A stretch of 64,000 bases of DNA, taken from contig NZ_JAUSRH010000004.1 in the NCBI RefSeq assembly GCF_030811715.1, forward strand, positions 235,022 through 299,021, in the 5' to 3' direction. Both the position numbers and the translations under genes were made by a program. The notes under the pieces were generated by a model. It was not told the DNA's origin. It did not search any database and saw nothing but the letters and a program-made list of their open reading frames with translations. Below are positions 1 through 9,581 of the stretch, one piece after another. Position 1 is the stretch's first letter. Every line of letters begins with the position of its first letter. The DNA comes from Sinomonas atrocyanea (lineage in GTDB: Bacteria > Actinomycetota > Actinomycetes > Actinomycetales > Micrococcaceae).

Positions 1-69
1 GGATAACTGTCGAGGCTTGCGCACGACCTCGCGGTGAGCGGCCCCTAGGCAAGGGCAAGGGCGTGATGA

Positions 70-85
70 AGTTTCACGTGAAACC
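70..85. promoter_or_regulatory. parS-like site 1
   Basis: AGTTTCACGTGAAACC matches 14 of 16 positions of the bacterial parS consensus TGTTTCACGTGAAACA; the inner 14 bp are a perfect palindrome. ParB-CTP clamps load on such sites for chromosome segregation. Confidence 0.85.
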
Positions 86-975
86 TCCTGGGCGGTTCGT
101 TCTGTCAGTGCGAAGTGCGCGTCAACAGGCCCGTCCTTTTGGTGCCATGCCCTCTCCATCGCGAATCAGCGGACCCCCCTGGCACCGTGGACACCCTTCG
201 TGAGCGAAGCACCAGCGCAGGAACACCCCTCGCACCAGCCGGCAAATGAGGGCTGCCGAGCAGGCGGGCTGCGAACGAAGGCGCTGCATGATGGCCCGCG
301 CGGGTGGTGTAGGGCAGGTCCTGCCGCAGACCGGGCTGCGACCGGTATCCTCGTCGTCTTGCCCGCCTCATCGTTGTCCTGGAGTGTCACGATAGATTCT
401 CGATCGGAAGGCCGCCGTGTCGGCGGCAGCACGGCGCCGTGGGCAGGAGCTGACCGGTGGCCTGTGGGGCCTAGACCCAATGGATCGCTCCAAGAGGTCA
501 CGCTGTCGAGTACACCCAGTCGATCTATTGCGTTCCATGGCCTCATGATGGCGTCGACAGGGCAGCTTCTGTGCCTGTCTGCCGAGGGCAATCCTGGGGG
601 CCACAGCCGGGAGCTCCGCCGAGCGGTTCCCCCGTCCACGGTCGAGACGCAGCGACGTACTCCTTTGTGCGATGTAGACCAGGGGGATAGCGGCAGCCAC
701 TCGTGGAAATTGCCTCGCGGCCGCTGGTTCCGCCGCAGCTCGTGGCAGGGGTAGTGAGGGAACAGGGTAACGCATCTTTGAGCATCCGAATCGTGCGCGG
801 ATCCATTACGCACAGAACCACGATGGGCATCATTGGCGTGGCTCAAAGGGGCGTCGTCGCTTGGCCAGCGGGCGGTCTCGGCTCAACTTTGCGGTTCTGA
901 ACGCTGCCAGCTGGCTCTAATGCGCGCGTGCAGCGGGGTGGGAGGTGATCCAATACAGCGCGAACCGGCAGGGCA

Positions 976-991
976 TGTTTCACGTGAAACA
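976..991. promoter_or_regulatory. parS site 2 (perfect)
   Basis: TGTTTCACGTGAAACA is an exact 16/16 match to the parS consensus. It is the best of three sites within 1.3 kb. Confidence 0.93.
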
Positions 992-1311
992 ACGCGCCCG
1001 GCGCGCAGCGGCACTGCGATCCTGCCCGCGCCCTAGCGTACATAGGTCGTCGTACCAGCTGCCCGATGTGGAAGTGCGAGTGAGTAGAGCGTACCCGGTA
1101 GCCTTCTGTCCGCTGAGCGATCCCGGTTTGCGAGCGCAGAGACGAGACAGCATGCATGCCCAGCATGCTTTGCCCTCGCGACCGTGCCGGGGGACAGAGA
1201 TGGAGCCCTATGCGTAGCTACCGGCGCCGGAAGACTTTCCCCTTTCGTGCTGATTCCCCTCCTGCGGCTGTGCAGGCCTCGCGGGAAAAGTGTGGCGTCG
1301 TGGTCCGGAGC

Positions 1312-1327
1312 TGTTTCACGTGAAACG
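1312..1327. promoter_or_regulatory. parS site 3
   Basis: TGTTTCACGTGAAACG matches 15 of 16 positions of the parS consensus. It lies about 100 bp beyond the 3' end of trxA. Confidence 0.9.
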
Positions 1328-1370
1328 TCGACCGCCGTGGCGTACTTTCGCATTCTTGGGGGCATAGGAA

Positions 1371-1403
1371 AAGGGGAGGACGCGTCTACCACGTCCTCCC
1401 CTT
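1371..1403 (-). terminator. Terminator of the trxB-trxA operon
   Basis: Read on the minus strand, 12-bp arms (1392-1403 and 1371-1382, CGTCCTCCCCTT type) enclose a 9-nt loop and run into a short T tract (TTTTCC). It lies 20 nt after the trxA stop. Confidence 0.88.
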
Positions 1404-1423
1404 GAGCCAGGGTCGCGAGAGAG

Positions 1424-1753
1424 CTACTTCGCGAGAACCTCGTTCCACTCCTTCTCGAAGTACTGCTTCGGCCGCGCGCCGATGACGGTGCCCGTGACCT
1501 TGCCCTTCTCGAAGAGGTACACGGCAGGAATCGACGTGATCCCGTACTCCGCAGCGATGTTCGGGTTGTTGTCGACATCGACCTTCACGACATCCACCTT
1601 GTCGGCGTACTCGACCGAGATGTCGTCGAGGATGGGGCCGAGCTTGCGGCACGGCCCGCACCATTCAGCCCAGAAGTCCACAATCACAGGCTTCTCGGAC
1701 ATGAGGACCTTGTCAGTGAACTCGGCGTCGGTGACGTTCTTGGCGTTGCTCAT
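1424..1753 (-). CDS. trxA: Thioredoxin
   Basis: A 109-residue cytosolic thioredoxin that reduces protein disulfides and is itself recharged by TrxB. The active site WCGPC sits about residues 31-35 within FWAEWCGPCRKLGP, followed by the usual cis-proline segment (SIPAVYLF). The length is standard for the family. The ATG is preceded by AGAAGAG. It lies 27 bp downstream of trxB on the same strand, so the two are probably one transcript that ends at the hairpin at 1371-1403. The identification is secure; which of several thioredoxins in the genome this is cannot be told. Confidence 0.96.
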   Translation of the reverse strand: MSNAKNVTDAEFTDKVLMSEKPVIVDFWAEWCGPCRKLGPILDDISVEYADKVDVVKVDVDNNPNIAAEYGITSIPAVYLFEKGKVTGTVIGARPKQYFEKEWNEVLAK

Positions 1754-1780
1754 CTCTTCTGATCCGATCTCTAGGGGGTC

Positions 1781-2755
1781 TCAGGACTGGGCTGCGAGGG
1801 AACGGGCCTCGACGTCGGCCAGATAGTGCTCGACGTCGAGCGCGGCGACGCAACCCGAACCGGCTGCGGTGATCGCCTGGCGGTACGTCGGGTCGACAAC
1901 ATCGCCGGCGGCGAAGACGCCCGGGATGCTGGTCTTGGAGGACCTTCCCTCGACCGCAATAGTGCCCTCGGGAGTGAGTTCGAGGACGTCCTTGACCAGG
2001 CTCGTCCGCGGATCGTTTCCGATGGCCACAAACACGCCGGTCACTGCAATCTCGGACTCAGTGCCGTCCACGGTGCTGCGCAGGCGCAGGCCGGTCACCT
2101 TGTCGCCGCCAACCACGTCGGCGACCTCGGAGTTCCATACAAAGGTGATCTTCTCGTGCGCCAGAGCGCGGTCGGCCATGATCTTGGACGCGCGCAGGCT
2201 ATCGCGACGATGCACGACAGTGACGGAGCGGGCGAACTTCGTGAGGAACAGCGCCTCCTCCATGGCGGAGTCACCGCCGCCGATCACGGCGATGTCCTGG
2301 TCCTTGAAGAAGAAGCCGTCGCAGGTGGCGCACCAGCTGACCCCATGGCCGGACAGGCGCTTCTCGTTCGGGAGGCCGAGCTCGCGGTACGCGGAGCCGG
2401 TCGCGATGATGACGGTGCGGGCCCTGTAGCTCTCACCGCTGGCCAGGGTCACGGTCTTGACCTCGCCCTGGAGATCGAGCGACTCGACGTCTTCGAATTC
2501 GATCTGGGCACCGAACTTCGAGGCCTGCTGCTCGAACTTGTCCATCAGCTCAGGACCCTGCACCCCCTCGGGAAAGCCGGGGAAGTTCTCCACCTCGGTG
2601 GTGTTCATGAGCTCGCCGCCTGCGGTCACCGAACCGGCGAAGATCAACGGATTCAGGTTGGCTCGCGCGGTGTAGATGCCGGCGGTGTACCCCGCGGGAC
2701 CAGAACCGACGACGATGACGTCGCGGATCTCTGCGCTCGTCTCTGCAGTGCTCAC
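1781..2755 (-). CDS. trxB: Thioredoxin reductase
   Basis: FAD enzyme of 324 residues that passes electrons from NADPH to thioredoxin. Visible are the N-terminal dinucleotide-binding motif [10 protein letters not shown], the redox-active CATC (in [11 protein letters not shown]), the NADPH motif GGGDSAMEE and the C-terminal FAD motif [11 protein letters not shown] chose the GTG at 2755 because it is preceded by AGAGG at good spacing and the homologous region begins just after it; a longer in-frame extension to 2890 has no family similarity. Upstream gene of trxA. Confidence 0.95.
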   Translation of the reverse strand: MSTAETSAEIRDVIVVGSGPAGYTAGIYTARANLNPLIFAGSVTAGGELMNTTEVENFPGFPEGVQGPELMDKFEQQASKFGAQIEFEDVESLDLQGEVKTVTLASGESYRARTVIIATGSAYRELGLPNEKRLSGHGVSWCATCDGFFFKDQDIAVIGGGDSAMEEALFLTKFARSVTVVHRRDSLRASKIMADRALAHEKITFVWNSEVADVVGGDKVTGLRLRSTVDGTESEIAVTGVFVAIGNDPRTSLVKDVLELTPEGTIAVEGRSSKTSIPGVFAAGDVVDPTYRQAITAAGSGCVAALDVEHYLADVEARSLAAQS

Positions 2756-2908
2756 GGAGTGCGTACCTCTTCCTTGGCAAACAACGGTTGGCGTCAGCAT
2801 CCACAACACGCCGATGGATATCGATATTCCGGGACGCTGTCTGGTCCAAGGGTACCCATCCGGCCCGGCTGCATCCCAAGCGTGGGTCACACGTCGGGGA
2901 AGCAGCAG

Positions 2909-2933
2909 GGGCCCCGGGCATCGCCCGGGGCCC
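2909..2933 (-). terminator. Terminator of the murJ/pseudokinase operon
   Basis: GGGCCCCGGGC at 2909-2919 pairs perfectly with GCCCGGGGCCC at 2923-2933 (11 bp, 3-nt loop), 24 nt after the stop of the pseudokinase gene on the minus strand. There is no T tract, as is common in high-GC actinobacteria. Confidence 0.75.
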
Positions 2934-2958
2934 TGTGAGGCTGCGTCGCGACCGGCCG

Positions 2959-4650
2959 CTACTCGACCTTGATCTCAGCGAGCCGCAGTCCGAACGGGTA
3001 CTGCGTCTTGGGAGCAGAGAGCCGGGGTAGCGCGTTGATCTGGATGATGACGTACTGCGCGGTCGGAGTGCCGCTGACGGGCACGGACACCTGCGGCCCG
3101 GTGAAGGACGTCGTGCCCGCGAGGGTTGCACCGCTGAGGCTCGGCTGGCTGTTGGTGTAGATGCTCAGGTTGCCGCCCGATCCTCCGGACTGGATGAGCG
3201 TGACCTGCTTGACCTGGGCAGGGTTCGTGAGCTTGACCGAGAGGGCAACGCTCTTGGTGAACCCGCCCCAGTCCTCACGGGCGAACTCCATGTCGGACCA
3301 GTAGGTTGCCGTGTTCCCGTCGAACGTCAGCGGGAGCCTGCTGTCGAACGAGTCCGCGAAGGAGAGGTCCTGCGGGTTGAGTCGGGTGACCGAGTCGATG
3401 GCCGGCGGCGCTGCAGGGGCCGTGGGCTCGGCCGAGGCGGACGCACTCGGCTCCTGGCTGGCGGTCGGCTGCTGGCTGGGCTGGCTCGTGCTGTTGGCTG
3501 TTCCCCCCTGTGGCTGGAACAGCCCGCCGAGCGTGGTGAAGGCGAAGATGAGCGCGGCAATGAGCACGACGGCGAGCACCCCGCCGACCAGCCACGGCAT
3601 GGATCGCGGCCGCGTCGACTCGTCGTCCTCGTAGTCGACGTCCTCGTTGGCGGGCGACGACGGCCTGACCGCCGCCGGCAGGAACGGTGCGGCGCCCGCG
3701 GAGGGCTCCGGCTGGCGCTGCTGCGGCTGCGCGGCGGGCCGCTGCTGCGGGGAAGCCGCCGTCGGGACGTCCCCGGAGGAGTCCCGGTTCCCGGCGGAGG
3801 ACCAGGGCGTGACCTTGGGGGAGGCGGTCTCGGATGCCGGCTCGGCACCGGCACTCGCCGCAGCGCCCGCCGCGGCAGCAGCGGCACCAGGAGCCGCGGC
3901 TCCGAAGGACTGAGTGGATGTATCGGCCGACGAGGACGGGCTGCCCGCCGGCCGCGGAGGGGCCTGCGGGGGCGGAGGGACTACTCCGGAAGCGCCGGCA
4001 CCCCCCTGCGCCGTGCGCGGCTGCGGCTGGGCGGACCGGCCCTGCGCGGGGCTGCCCTGTCCGGGCCGGAGCCCGCCGGGCTCGCTCTGCTGGTGCTCCT
4101 GCCGTGCGGCGGCAGCCGCACCCGCACCCGCAGCCCCACCGGCGGCAGCTGCGCCGGCAGCCCCACCGCGCGCGGTGTCACCCTCGTGGTGCTCCGGCTG
4201 GCCGTAGTCGTCGTAGCGGATGTACTGGTCGGGACGCCCGGGGTCCACCATGCCGTCGTACGTCTCCGGCTCCCGGGACCGCGACTCACCGAAGATCTCG
4301 CTGCCGAGGGTGTCGGTGAAGAACGGCTCGACGTACGGTGTCTCCTGCGGCACGATCAGGTCCAGCAGGTCCGCGGGCGAGGTGTGGTTCGTGATGAGGT
4401 ACGTGGACCCGTGGCTGATTCCGAGGTCCAGCACCTGGACGGCACCGTGGCGCTCGCCCATGGCCACCTCGCGGGCGCTCTGGGCCAGCTGGTCGGCGTT
4501 CGAGGGCCCGGCGACGAGGATGCTCACGGGCCGGTTCAGGACCTGGTCCACGCCGCCGAGGACGAGATCGCTCTCGTGGGACGTCACGATCGAAGACGTG
4601 ACTTTGTACCGCCCCCCGAGCACGGTGCCGACGTCGATGGACTGGGCCAC
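2959..4650 (-). CDS. Single-pass membrane protein: pseudokinase N-lobe plus discoidin-like outer domain
   Basis: A protein of 563 residues. Residues about 1-140 begin like a Ser/Thr kinase N-lobe ([10 protein letters not shown], then beta strands), but the VAIK lysine is absent (NRPVSILVA) and no HRD, DFG or C-lobe follows. About 150-390 is a Pro/Gln/Ala/Gly-rich linker, about 400-430 one membrane span ([18 protein letters not shown]), and about 440-563 a beta-rich domain with a discoidin/F5-8C look ([12 protein letters not shown]). In mycobacteria a pseudokinase and an outer domain are fused to MurJ and recruit an FHA protein; here the equivalent is a separate gene after murJ. Start GTG with AGGAGG 5 nt upstream. 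A structural or regulatory partner of MurJ is inferred, not shown. Confidence 0.75.
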   Translation of the reverse strand: MAQSIDVGTVLGGRYKVTSSIVTSHESDLVLGGVDQVLNRPVSILVAGPSNADQLAQSAREVAMGERHGAVQVLDLGISHGSTYLITNHTSPADLLDLIVPQETPYVEPFFTDTLGSEIFGESRSREPETYDGMVDPGRPDQYIRYDDYGQPEHHEGDTARGGAAGAAAAGGAAGAGAAAAARQEHQQSEPGGLRPGQGSPAQGRSAQPQPRTAQGGAGASGVVPPPPQAPPRPAGSPSSSADTSTQSFGAAAPGAAAAAAGAAASAGAEPASETASPKVTPWSSAGNRDSSGDVPTAASPQQRPAAQPQQRQPEPSAGAAPFLPAAVRPSSPANEDVDYEDDESTRPRSMPWLVGGVLAVVLIAALIFAFTTLGGLFQPQGGTANSTSQPSQQPTASQEPSASASAEPTAPAAPPAIDSVTRLNPQDLSFADSFDSRLPLTFDGNTATYWSDMEFAREDWGGFTKSVALSVKLTNPAQVKQVTLIQSGGSGGNLSIYTNSQPSLSGATLAGTTSFTGPQVSVPVSGTPTAQYVIIQINALPRLSAPKTQYPFGLRLAEIKVE

Positions 4651-4727
4651 GGATACCTCCTGGTCGCTGGCGCGGGCACGACCGGTGGCCGCGCTTGTGC
4701 TGCTAGTGATCCTAGCGGACGGGGCTG

Positions 4728-6701
4728 TCAAGCCTCGGGGCGGCGGTGATCCGAATCGTCCGGGAAGTGCGGATTCTCTCCGGGAGGGCCCTGGAACGTG
4801 TGCCGGCCCGGGATCCTCTCGACAGGCGCTGTGGCCGGTCTGGCCCGATACATGACGGGATCGAACTGGCCCGAGATGCGCGGAATGATGCCGGTATCGT
4901 CCGAGAGCGTGCTGAGCGCGGCGGTGATGGGCTCCTCGGCGGGCTCCGGGCGGGAGCCGGCGGCAGCGCCGGCGTCGTGCGCGGGAGCGGCCGACGGCGC
5001 GGCGCCGCCACTGAACCGGCCGCCGAGGCGCCCGAGGATGGGGCCGAGCAGGTCCTGCACCTCGGTGACGCGGAAGAGCCGCAGGAGCACGAAGTAGACC
5101 ACGAGCATCGGGACGGCGATGATCACGATCGCCGCCAGTGCCGCCCAGTTGGAGCTCCAGATGAAGCCGCTCGGGTTGTAGCCGCCCAGCAGCCCGACGG
5201 CGAGGGCGCCCACCACGGCCGAGCCCGTCGCCGCGTAGCCCATCCGGACGTACGAGCGGGCGACCGTGGGCCCGTCGAGGTGGCCGAGCTGGCGGCGGAG
5301 GTAGTGGCTGCTGAGGACCACCGAGAGGATGTTCCCCACGGTGTAGAGCCCGGCGATAGAGAAGATGATGTACCGCGGCGGCAGGAACTGGATCGCGAAG
5401 GCGCCCACCACGTTGAGGATCGCGAGCCACAGCTGGATCTTGAACGGGGTCCGCGCGTCCTCCTTGGCGTAGAAGACGCGGGCCATCATGAAGTTCGCGC
5501 TCATGAAGGGCGTGCTGAGCGCCAGGATGCTCAGGGTCTGGGCGAGCATGACGCCGTCGGACGCGCGGCCCCCGGAGAAGAACATGCCCAGCGGCGCCGC
5601 CAGCGCGAACAGCGCGAGGGCGGCGAAGACGGTTGCGACGGCCATGGTGCGCAGGCCATGGGAGAGCGCCTCCCGGACCCCGGCCCGGTCGCCCGCCTGG
5701 GACGCCTCGGTCATCCGGTTGAAGAGCACCGTGGCGAGGGACAGGGCGATGATCGAGTGCGGCAGGAGGTACAGCTGCGACGCGATCTCGAGGACGGTGT
5801 TGCCGGGGACCTGCTGCCACAGGGGGTTGCCGGCCTCTTGGAGCCGCTCGCGCTCGGCGCCCGGCTGCGAGGCGACCTTCATGACATAGAGGAACGTCAG
5901 CTGCCCCACCGCGGTGGTCGCGAGGGTCCAGATCCCGAGCCGGGCCGCGGCCCCGAGGCCCACGCCCCGCCAGCCGAAGCGGGGCGCCAGGCCGAGCCGG
6001 AGCTTGAGGACCGGGATGAACAGCAGCGCCGTCTGGATCGCGACGCCGATGGTGGACACCGCGGCGATGAAGAAGGTGTGGGAGCCGGTCCAGTTGTCGA
6101 GGCTGTGCGGATTGCTCCGGTTGGCCCCGAAGATCCACACGAACATGCCCAGGCCGCTGATCGCGACGATGTTGTTCACGATCGGCGCCCACATCGCCGG
6201 GCCGAACGCCCCGTGCGCGTTGAGCACCTGGGTCAGGAGGGCGTAGAGCCCATAGAAGAAGATCTGCGGCAGGCACCAGTAGGCGAAGACCGTCGCGAGG
6301 GCCAGCTGCTGGGGGCTGTACCCGGACGTGGTCAGCTGCATGACCCAGGGGGCGGCCACCGTGACCGCGGCCGTGAGGACCAGCATGACGATCACGCCGA
6401 GCGTGAGGAGTCGGCTGATGTAGTCAGCGCCTCCGTCTGCGGCCTTGCTGGCCTTGATGATCTGCGGGACGAGGACGGAGTTGAACACGCCGCCGGCCAC
6501 GAGCAGGAAGATCAGGTTCGGCAGGTTGTTCGCGTTGACGAACGTGTCCGCGACGGTCGAACCCAGGCCGAGGGCGAGGATGAGCATCCACGAGCGGATG
6601 AAGCCGAGCGCCCTCGAGACGAGGGTGCCGGCCGCCATGATCGCGCTCGAGCGGGCCTCGGAGGCAGGTGCGGACTTGGGTGACGCCACGGCCTGCCTCA
6701 C
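4728..6701 (-). CDS. murJ: Lipid II flippase MurJ
   Basis: A 657-residue membrane protein of the MOP superfamily that flips lipid II across the plasma membrane for peptidoglycan synthesis. The N-terminus (SSAIMAAGTLVSRALGFIR) is the classic MviN/MurJ start, and 14 or so hydrophobic segments follow to about residue 560. The last 100 residues are a soluble, Pro/Ala-rich tail. The GTG start overlaps the stop of the NUDIX gene (GTGA, 6698-6701), so translation is probably coupled. The pseudokinase gene follows after 77 bp. Together this is the conserved cell-envelope part of the oriC-proximal cluster. Confidence 0.94.
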   Translation of the reverse strand: MRQAVASPKSAPASEARSSAIMAAGTLVSRALGFIRSWMLILALGLGSTVADTFVNANNLPNLIFLLVAGGVFNSVLVPQIIKASKAADGGADYISRLLTLGVIVMLVLTAAVTVAAPWVMQLTTSGYSPQQLALATVFAYWCLPQIFFYGLYALLTQVLNAHGAFGPAMWAPIVNNIVAISGLGMFVWIFGANRSNPHSLDNWTGSHTFFIAAVSTIGVAIQTALLFIPVLKLRLGLAPRFGWRGVGLGAAARLGIWTLATTAVGQLTFLYVMKVASQPGAERERLQEAGNPLWQQVPGNTVLEIASQLYLLPHSIIALSLATVLFNRMTEASQAGDRAGVREALSHGLRTMAVATVFAALALFALAAPLGMFFSGGRASDGVMLAQTLSILALSTPFMSANFMMARVFYAKEDARTPFKIQLWLAILNVVGAFAIQFLPPRYIIFSIAGLYTVGNILSVVLSSHYLRRQLGHLDGPTVARSYVRMGYAATGSAVVGALAVGLLGGYNPSGFIWSSNWAALAAIVIIAVPMLVVYFVLLRLFRVTEVQDLLGPILGRLGGRFSGGAAPSAAPAHDAGAAAGSRPEPAEEPITAALSTLSDDTGIIPRISGQFDPVMYRARPATAPVERIPGRHTFQGPPGENPHFPDDSDHRRPEA

Positions 6702-7252
6702 GAGAGAAGGTGCTCGGGCAGCACCTCGCGGGCCAGGTCCGCGATGCGGCGCTCATTCGGGAAGGAGAGGCGCCGGGTGAGTTCCGAGATGGGGATCCAC
6801 GCGACGTCGACCGCCTCGTGGTCGGGATCGTTCTCGATGGTCAGGTTCCCGCCCACGGCCCGCAGGAGGTAGTGGTGCACGGTCTTGTGGACGCGGTGGC
6901 CCGTGACGGTGAACCAGTAGTCGATGCTGCCCAGCGGGGCGAGGATCTCGCCGGAGATGCCCGTCTCCTCGCTGATCTCCCGGATCGCTGCGCGCTCGTT
7001 CGACTCCCGGCCTTCGGGATGGCCCTTGGGCAGGCACCATTCGAGGCGGCCGCCGCGGTTGAGGCGGGCGATGATCGCCACCGGGAGGTTGGGGTCCGCC
7101 GTGTCGACGACGACTCCGCCTGCCGAGACCTCTTCGACGGTGGGGAGCGAGGAAGGATAGGCGTGCCCGGCCGGGGCGATGTGCGGCCCGACGGCCGACG
7201 GCAGGGGCGCACTCCTCCTCTTCTGAGGATCGCTCGGCAACGGGATGACCAT
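6698..7252 (-). CDS. NUDIX hydrolase
   Basis: A 184-residue hydrolase of nucleoside-diphosphate-linked substrates. The NUDIX box GX5EX7REUXEEXGU is complete: GHPEGRE...AAIREISEETGI at about residues 96-118. The ATG at 7252 is chosen over an upstream in-frame ATG because TAGAGT (7260-7265, minus strand) lies exactly 7 nt before it, the pattern of a leaderless promoter. It is divergent from cca and overlaps murJ by 4 bp. This gene is a regular neighbour of cca and murJ in actinobacteria, but its substrate is not known to me. Confidence 0.9.
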   Translation of the reverse strand: MVIPLPSDPQKRRSAPLPSAVGPHIAPAGHAYPSSLPTVEEVSAGGVVVDTADPNLPVAIIARLNRGGRLEWCLPKGHPEGRESNERAAIREISEETGISGEILAPLGSIDYWFTVTGHRVHKTVHHYLLRAVGGNLTIENDPDHEAVDVAWIPISELTRRLSFPNERRIADLAREVLPEHLLS

Positions 7253-7341
7253 GCAGTCCACTCTAACCAACGAGCCCCGACCGGGACGGCACCGGGGGTG
7301 CGGAACGCGCACGCGCCGGGATCTGCCAAGCTTTAAGGACT

Positions 7342-8823
7342 ATGGCAGCAGATGACACGGCAGCGCAGGGGCCCCGGTTCGAGGTGGACCCGGTGGTCCT
7401 GGAGCTCGGGCGGAGGTTCGCAGAGGCGGGGTTCGAGCTCTCCCTCGTGGGCGGCCCCGTGCGCGACCTCTTCCTCGGACGCACCTCCCCGGACCTGGAC
7501 TTCACGACGAACGCGACGCCGGACGAGACGCTCGCCGTGGTGAAGGGGTGGGCGGACGCCCACTGGGACATCGGCCGCGAGTTCGGCACCATCGGGCTGC
7601 GCAAGGGCAGGCACCAGATCGAGGTCACGACCTACAGGGCCGAGGCCTACGACTCCGACTCCCGCAAGCCCGAGGTGGCCTTCGGCACGAGCCTGGAGGC
7701 CGATCTCGGCCGGCGCGACTTCAGCATGAACGCGATGGCCCTCCGCCTGCCCACGCTGACCCTGGTCGACCCGTTCGGCGGCCTGGCCGACCTGCGCGCC
7801 GGGATCCTGCGGACGCCGGGTGCCCCCGAGCTGTCCTTCTCGGACGACCCCCTGCGCATGATGCGCGCGGCCCGCTTCGCCTCCCAGCTGCGCGTCGGGG
7901 TCGCCCCCGAGGTGCGGGCGGCGATGGCCGGCATGGCCGAGCGGATCGCCATCGTCTCGGCCGAGCGGGTCCGCGACGAACTCGTGAAGCTCGTCAACGG
8001 CGCCGAGCCGCGCACGGGGATCGACCTGCTCGTGGAGACGGGCCTCGCCGAGCACGTGATCCCGGAGGTCCCCGCGCTGCGCCTCGAGGCGGACGAGCAC
8101 CACCGCCACAAGGACGTGTACCACCACTCGCTCAAGGTCCTCGAGCAGGCCGCCGACCTCGAGACGGACCCGGACGGCCCCGTGCCCGGCCCGGACTTCG
8201 TGCTGAGGTTCGCGGCGCTGATGCACGACGTCGGCAAGCCGGCCACGCGGCGCTTCGAGCCCGCCGGCGGGGTCACCTTCCGCCACCACGACGTCGTGGG
8301 ATCGAAGCTCGTGAAGAAGCGCATGAAGGCGCTGCGCTTCGACAACGACACGATCAAGGCCGTGGCACGGCTCGTCGAGCTGCACATGCGTTTCTACGGA
8401 TACGGCGACGCCGGGTGGAGCGACTCCGCCGTGCGGCGCTACGTGACCGACGCCGGCCCCCTCCTCGAACGCCTGCACCGGCTCACCCGCTCCGACGTCA
8501 CGACCCGCAACCAGCGCAAGGCGGACCGCCTCGCGTTCGCGTACGACGACCTCGAGCGGCGCATCGCGGAGCTGGCCGAGCAGGAGGAGCTCGCGTCGAT
8601 CCGCCCGGACCTCGACGGCCAGCAGATCATGGCGATCCTGGGCGTGGGCCCGGGCCCGCTCGTGGGCCGCGCGTACAGGTTCCTGCTCGAGGAGCGCATG
8701 GAGCACGGCCCCGCCTCCGAGGAGGAGGCGAGGGAACGCCTGCTCGAGTGGTGGGCGCGGCAGCCCGAGGCGGCACCAGCGGCCGCAGAGAACGTCAAGA
8801 GCGTCGAGAGCAAGGAGCACTAG
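7342..8823 (+). CDS. cca: CCA tRNA nucleotidyltransferase
   Basis: Class II enzyme of 493 residues that adds or repairs the 3' CCA of tRNAs. The nucleotidyltransferase head shows LVGGPVRDLFLG and the metal-binding DLDF pair (about residues 34-55), then the RRDFSMNAMA motif. An HD domain follows (FAALMHDVGKP, about 290-300), typical of actinobacterial members often annotated pcnA. The ATG is preceded by AAGGA only 2-3 nt away, so initiation may be unusual. It is divergent from the NUDIX gene. The downstream phosphatase start overlaps the stop (TAGTG). Confidence 0.94.
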   Translation: MAADDTAAQGPRFEVDPVVLELGRRFAEAGFELSLVGGPVRDLFLGRTSPDLDFTTNATPDETLAVVKGWADAHWDIGREFGTIGLRKGRHQIEVTTYRAEAYDSDSRKPEVAFGTSLEADLGRRDFSMNAMALRLPTLTLVDPFGGLADLRAGILRTPGAPELSFSDDPLRMMRAARFASQLRVGVAPEVRAAMAGMAERIAIVSAERVRDELVKLVNGAEPRTGIDLLVETGLAEHVIPEVPALRLEADEHHRHKDVYHHSLKVLEQAADLETDPDGPVPGPDFVLRFAALMHDVGKPATRRFEPAGGVTFRHHDVVGSKLVKKRMKALRFDNDTIKAVARLVELHMRFYGYGDAGWSDSAVRRYVTDAGPLLERLHRLTRSDVTTRNQRKADRLAFAYDDLERRIAELAEQEELASIRPDLDGQQIMAILGVGPGPLVGRAYRFLLEERMEHGPASEEEARERLLEWWARQPEAAPAAAENVKSVESKEH

Positions 8824-9422
8824 TGGACGGGATGGGCCTTCCGGGCATGGAGGACTTCGGTCTCACGCGGCTGTGGCTCCTGCGCCACGGCGAGACCGAA
8901 TGGTCCAGGAGCGGGCAGTACACCGGGCTGACCGACCTGCCGCTCACCCCGGTCGGCGAGGATCAGGCCCGGGCCGCCCACCGCGCGCTCGACGGCGTCC
9001 ACTTCGGCCTCGTGCTGACCTCGCCGCTGGTGCGGGCACGCCGGACGGCGGAGCTCGCCGGCTTTCCCGAGGCGCAGCCCGAGCCCAACGCCGTCGAGTG
9101 GGACTACGGCGACTACGAGGGCGTCCGGTCCGCCGACATCCGTGCCGAGAACCCCGACTACCTCATCTGGAAGGACGGCGTGCCCAACGGCGAGGCACTC
9201 GAGCACGTCGGCCAGCGCGCCGACAGGATCGTCGAGCGCGTGCGCACGGCCGGCGTCGAGAACGCCCTCGTGGTGGCCCACGGACACTTCTGCCGGATCC
9301 TCGCCGCCCGGTGGCTCGGCCTCCCCGCCTCCGCGGGGCGCCATTTCGTGCTCGGCACGGCAAAGGCCTGCCGCCTCGGCTGGGACAAGAGGACGCCCGC
9401 TATCGAGGCATGGGGGCTCTGA
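8823..9422 (+). CDS. Histidine phosphatase (phosphoglycerate mutase-like)
   Basis: A 199-residue protein of the histidine phosphatase superfamily. The catalytic LLRHGETEW motif is at about residues 18-26, and the second histidine is in VVAHGHFCR. I chose GTG 8823, which overlaps the cca stop and has AAGGAG at 8812-8817; ATG 8832 and ATG 8847 are alternatives. The substrate cannot be read from the sequence; small acid-phosphatase-like and cofactor-dependent mutase activities both occur in the family. Probably co-transcribed with cca. Confidence 0.88.
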   Translation: MDGMGLPGMEDFGLTRLWLLRHGETEWSRSGQYTGLTDLPLTPVGEDQARAAHRALDGVHFGLVLTSPLVRARRTAELAGFPEAQPEPNAVEWDYGDYEGVRSADIRAENPDYLIWKDGVPNGEALEHVGQRADRIVERVRTAGVENALVVAHGHFCRILAARWLGLPASAGRHFVLGTAKACRLGWDKRTPAIEAWGL

Positions 9423-9581
9423 CGTCAGCCCCGCGCGGCTGACTGGGAATTCTTTCAGAACTTCCTGTTTTTCCGCTTGCGGTTTATCGGACCAATGGGT
9501 ATTTTATTGGTGCACGGCCTTTTCGGGCCGTTCCCGAAGCAGTTGCCCAAAGACCTACTGGAGAAGAAGGAGGCTGGACCG

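Larger units (their letters stand above)
1..1423. other. Gene-free parS-containing region next to the origin
   Basis: No reading frame in these 1.4 kb looks like a protein. The long frames present have low-complexity Arg/Ser/Pro/Gly-rich translations, no recognisable domain and no convincing ribosome-binding site. What can be seen is three copies of a palindrome close to TGTTTCACGTGAAACA (annotated separately) and, at the right end, the terminator of the thioredoxin operon. In actinobacteria trxA-trxB lies beside parA-parB near oriC, so this stretch is inferred to be the centromere-like region between parB (off the left edge) and trxA. A decayed gene cannot be excluded for about 170-850. Confidence 0.6.

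Noticed and set aside
105..1217. Several overlapping open frames of 65-226 codons on both strands left of trxA
   Set aside because: Low-complexity translations, no ribosome-binding sites, no family resemblance, and they run across the parS palindromes.
4651..6276. N-terminal half of an 1105-codon minus-strand frame joined to the pseudokinase
   Set aside because: It lies antiphase over murJ and reads as Arg/Pro-rich shadow sequence; the real start is GTG 4650 with AGGAGG.
9477..9581. 66-codon version of the small ORF starting at TTG 9477
   Set aside because: No ribosome-binding site and an AT-rich patch unlike coding DNA; the strong signal is at 9582.
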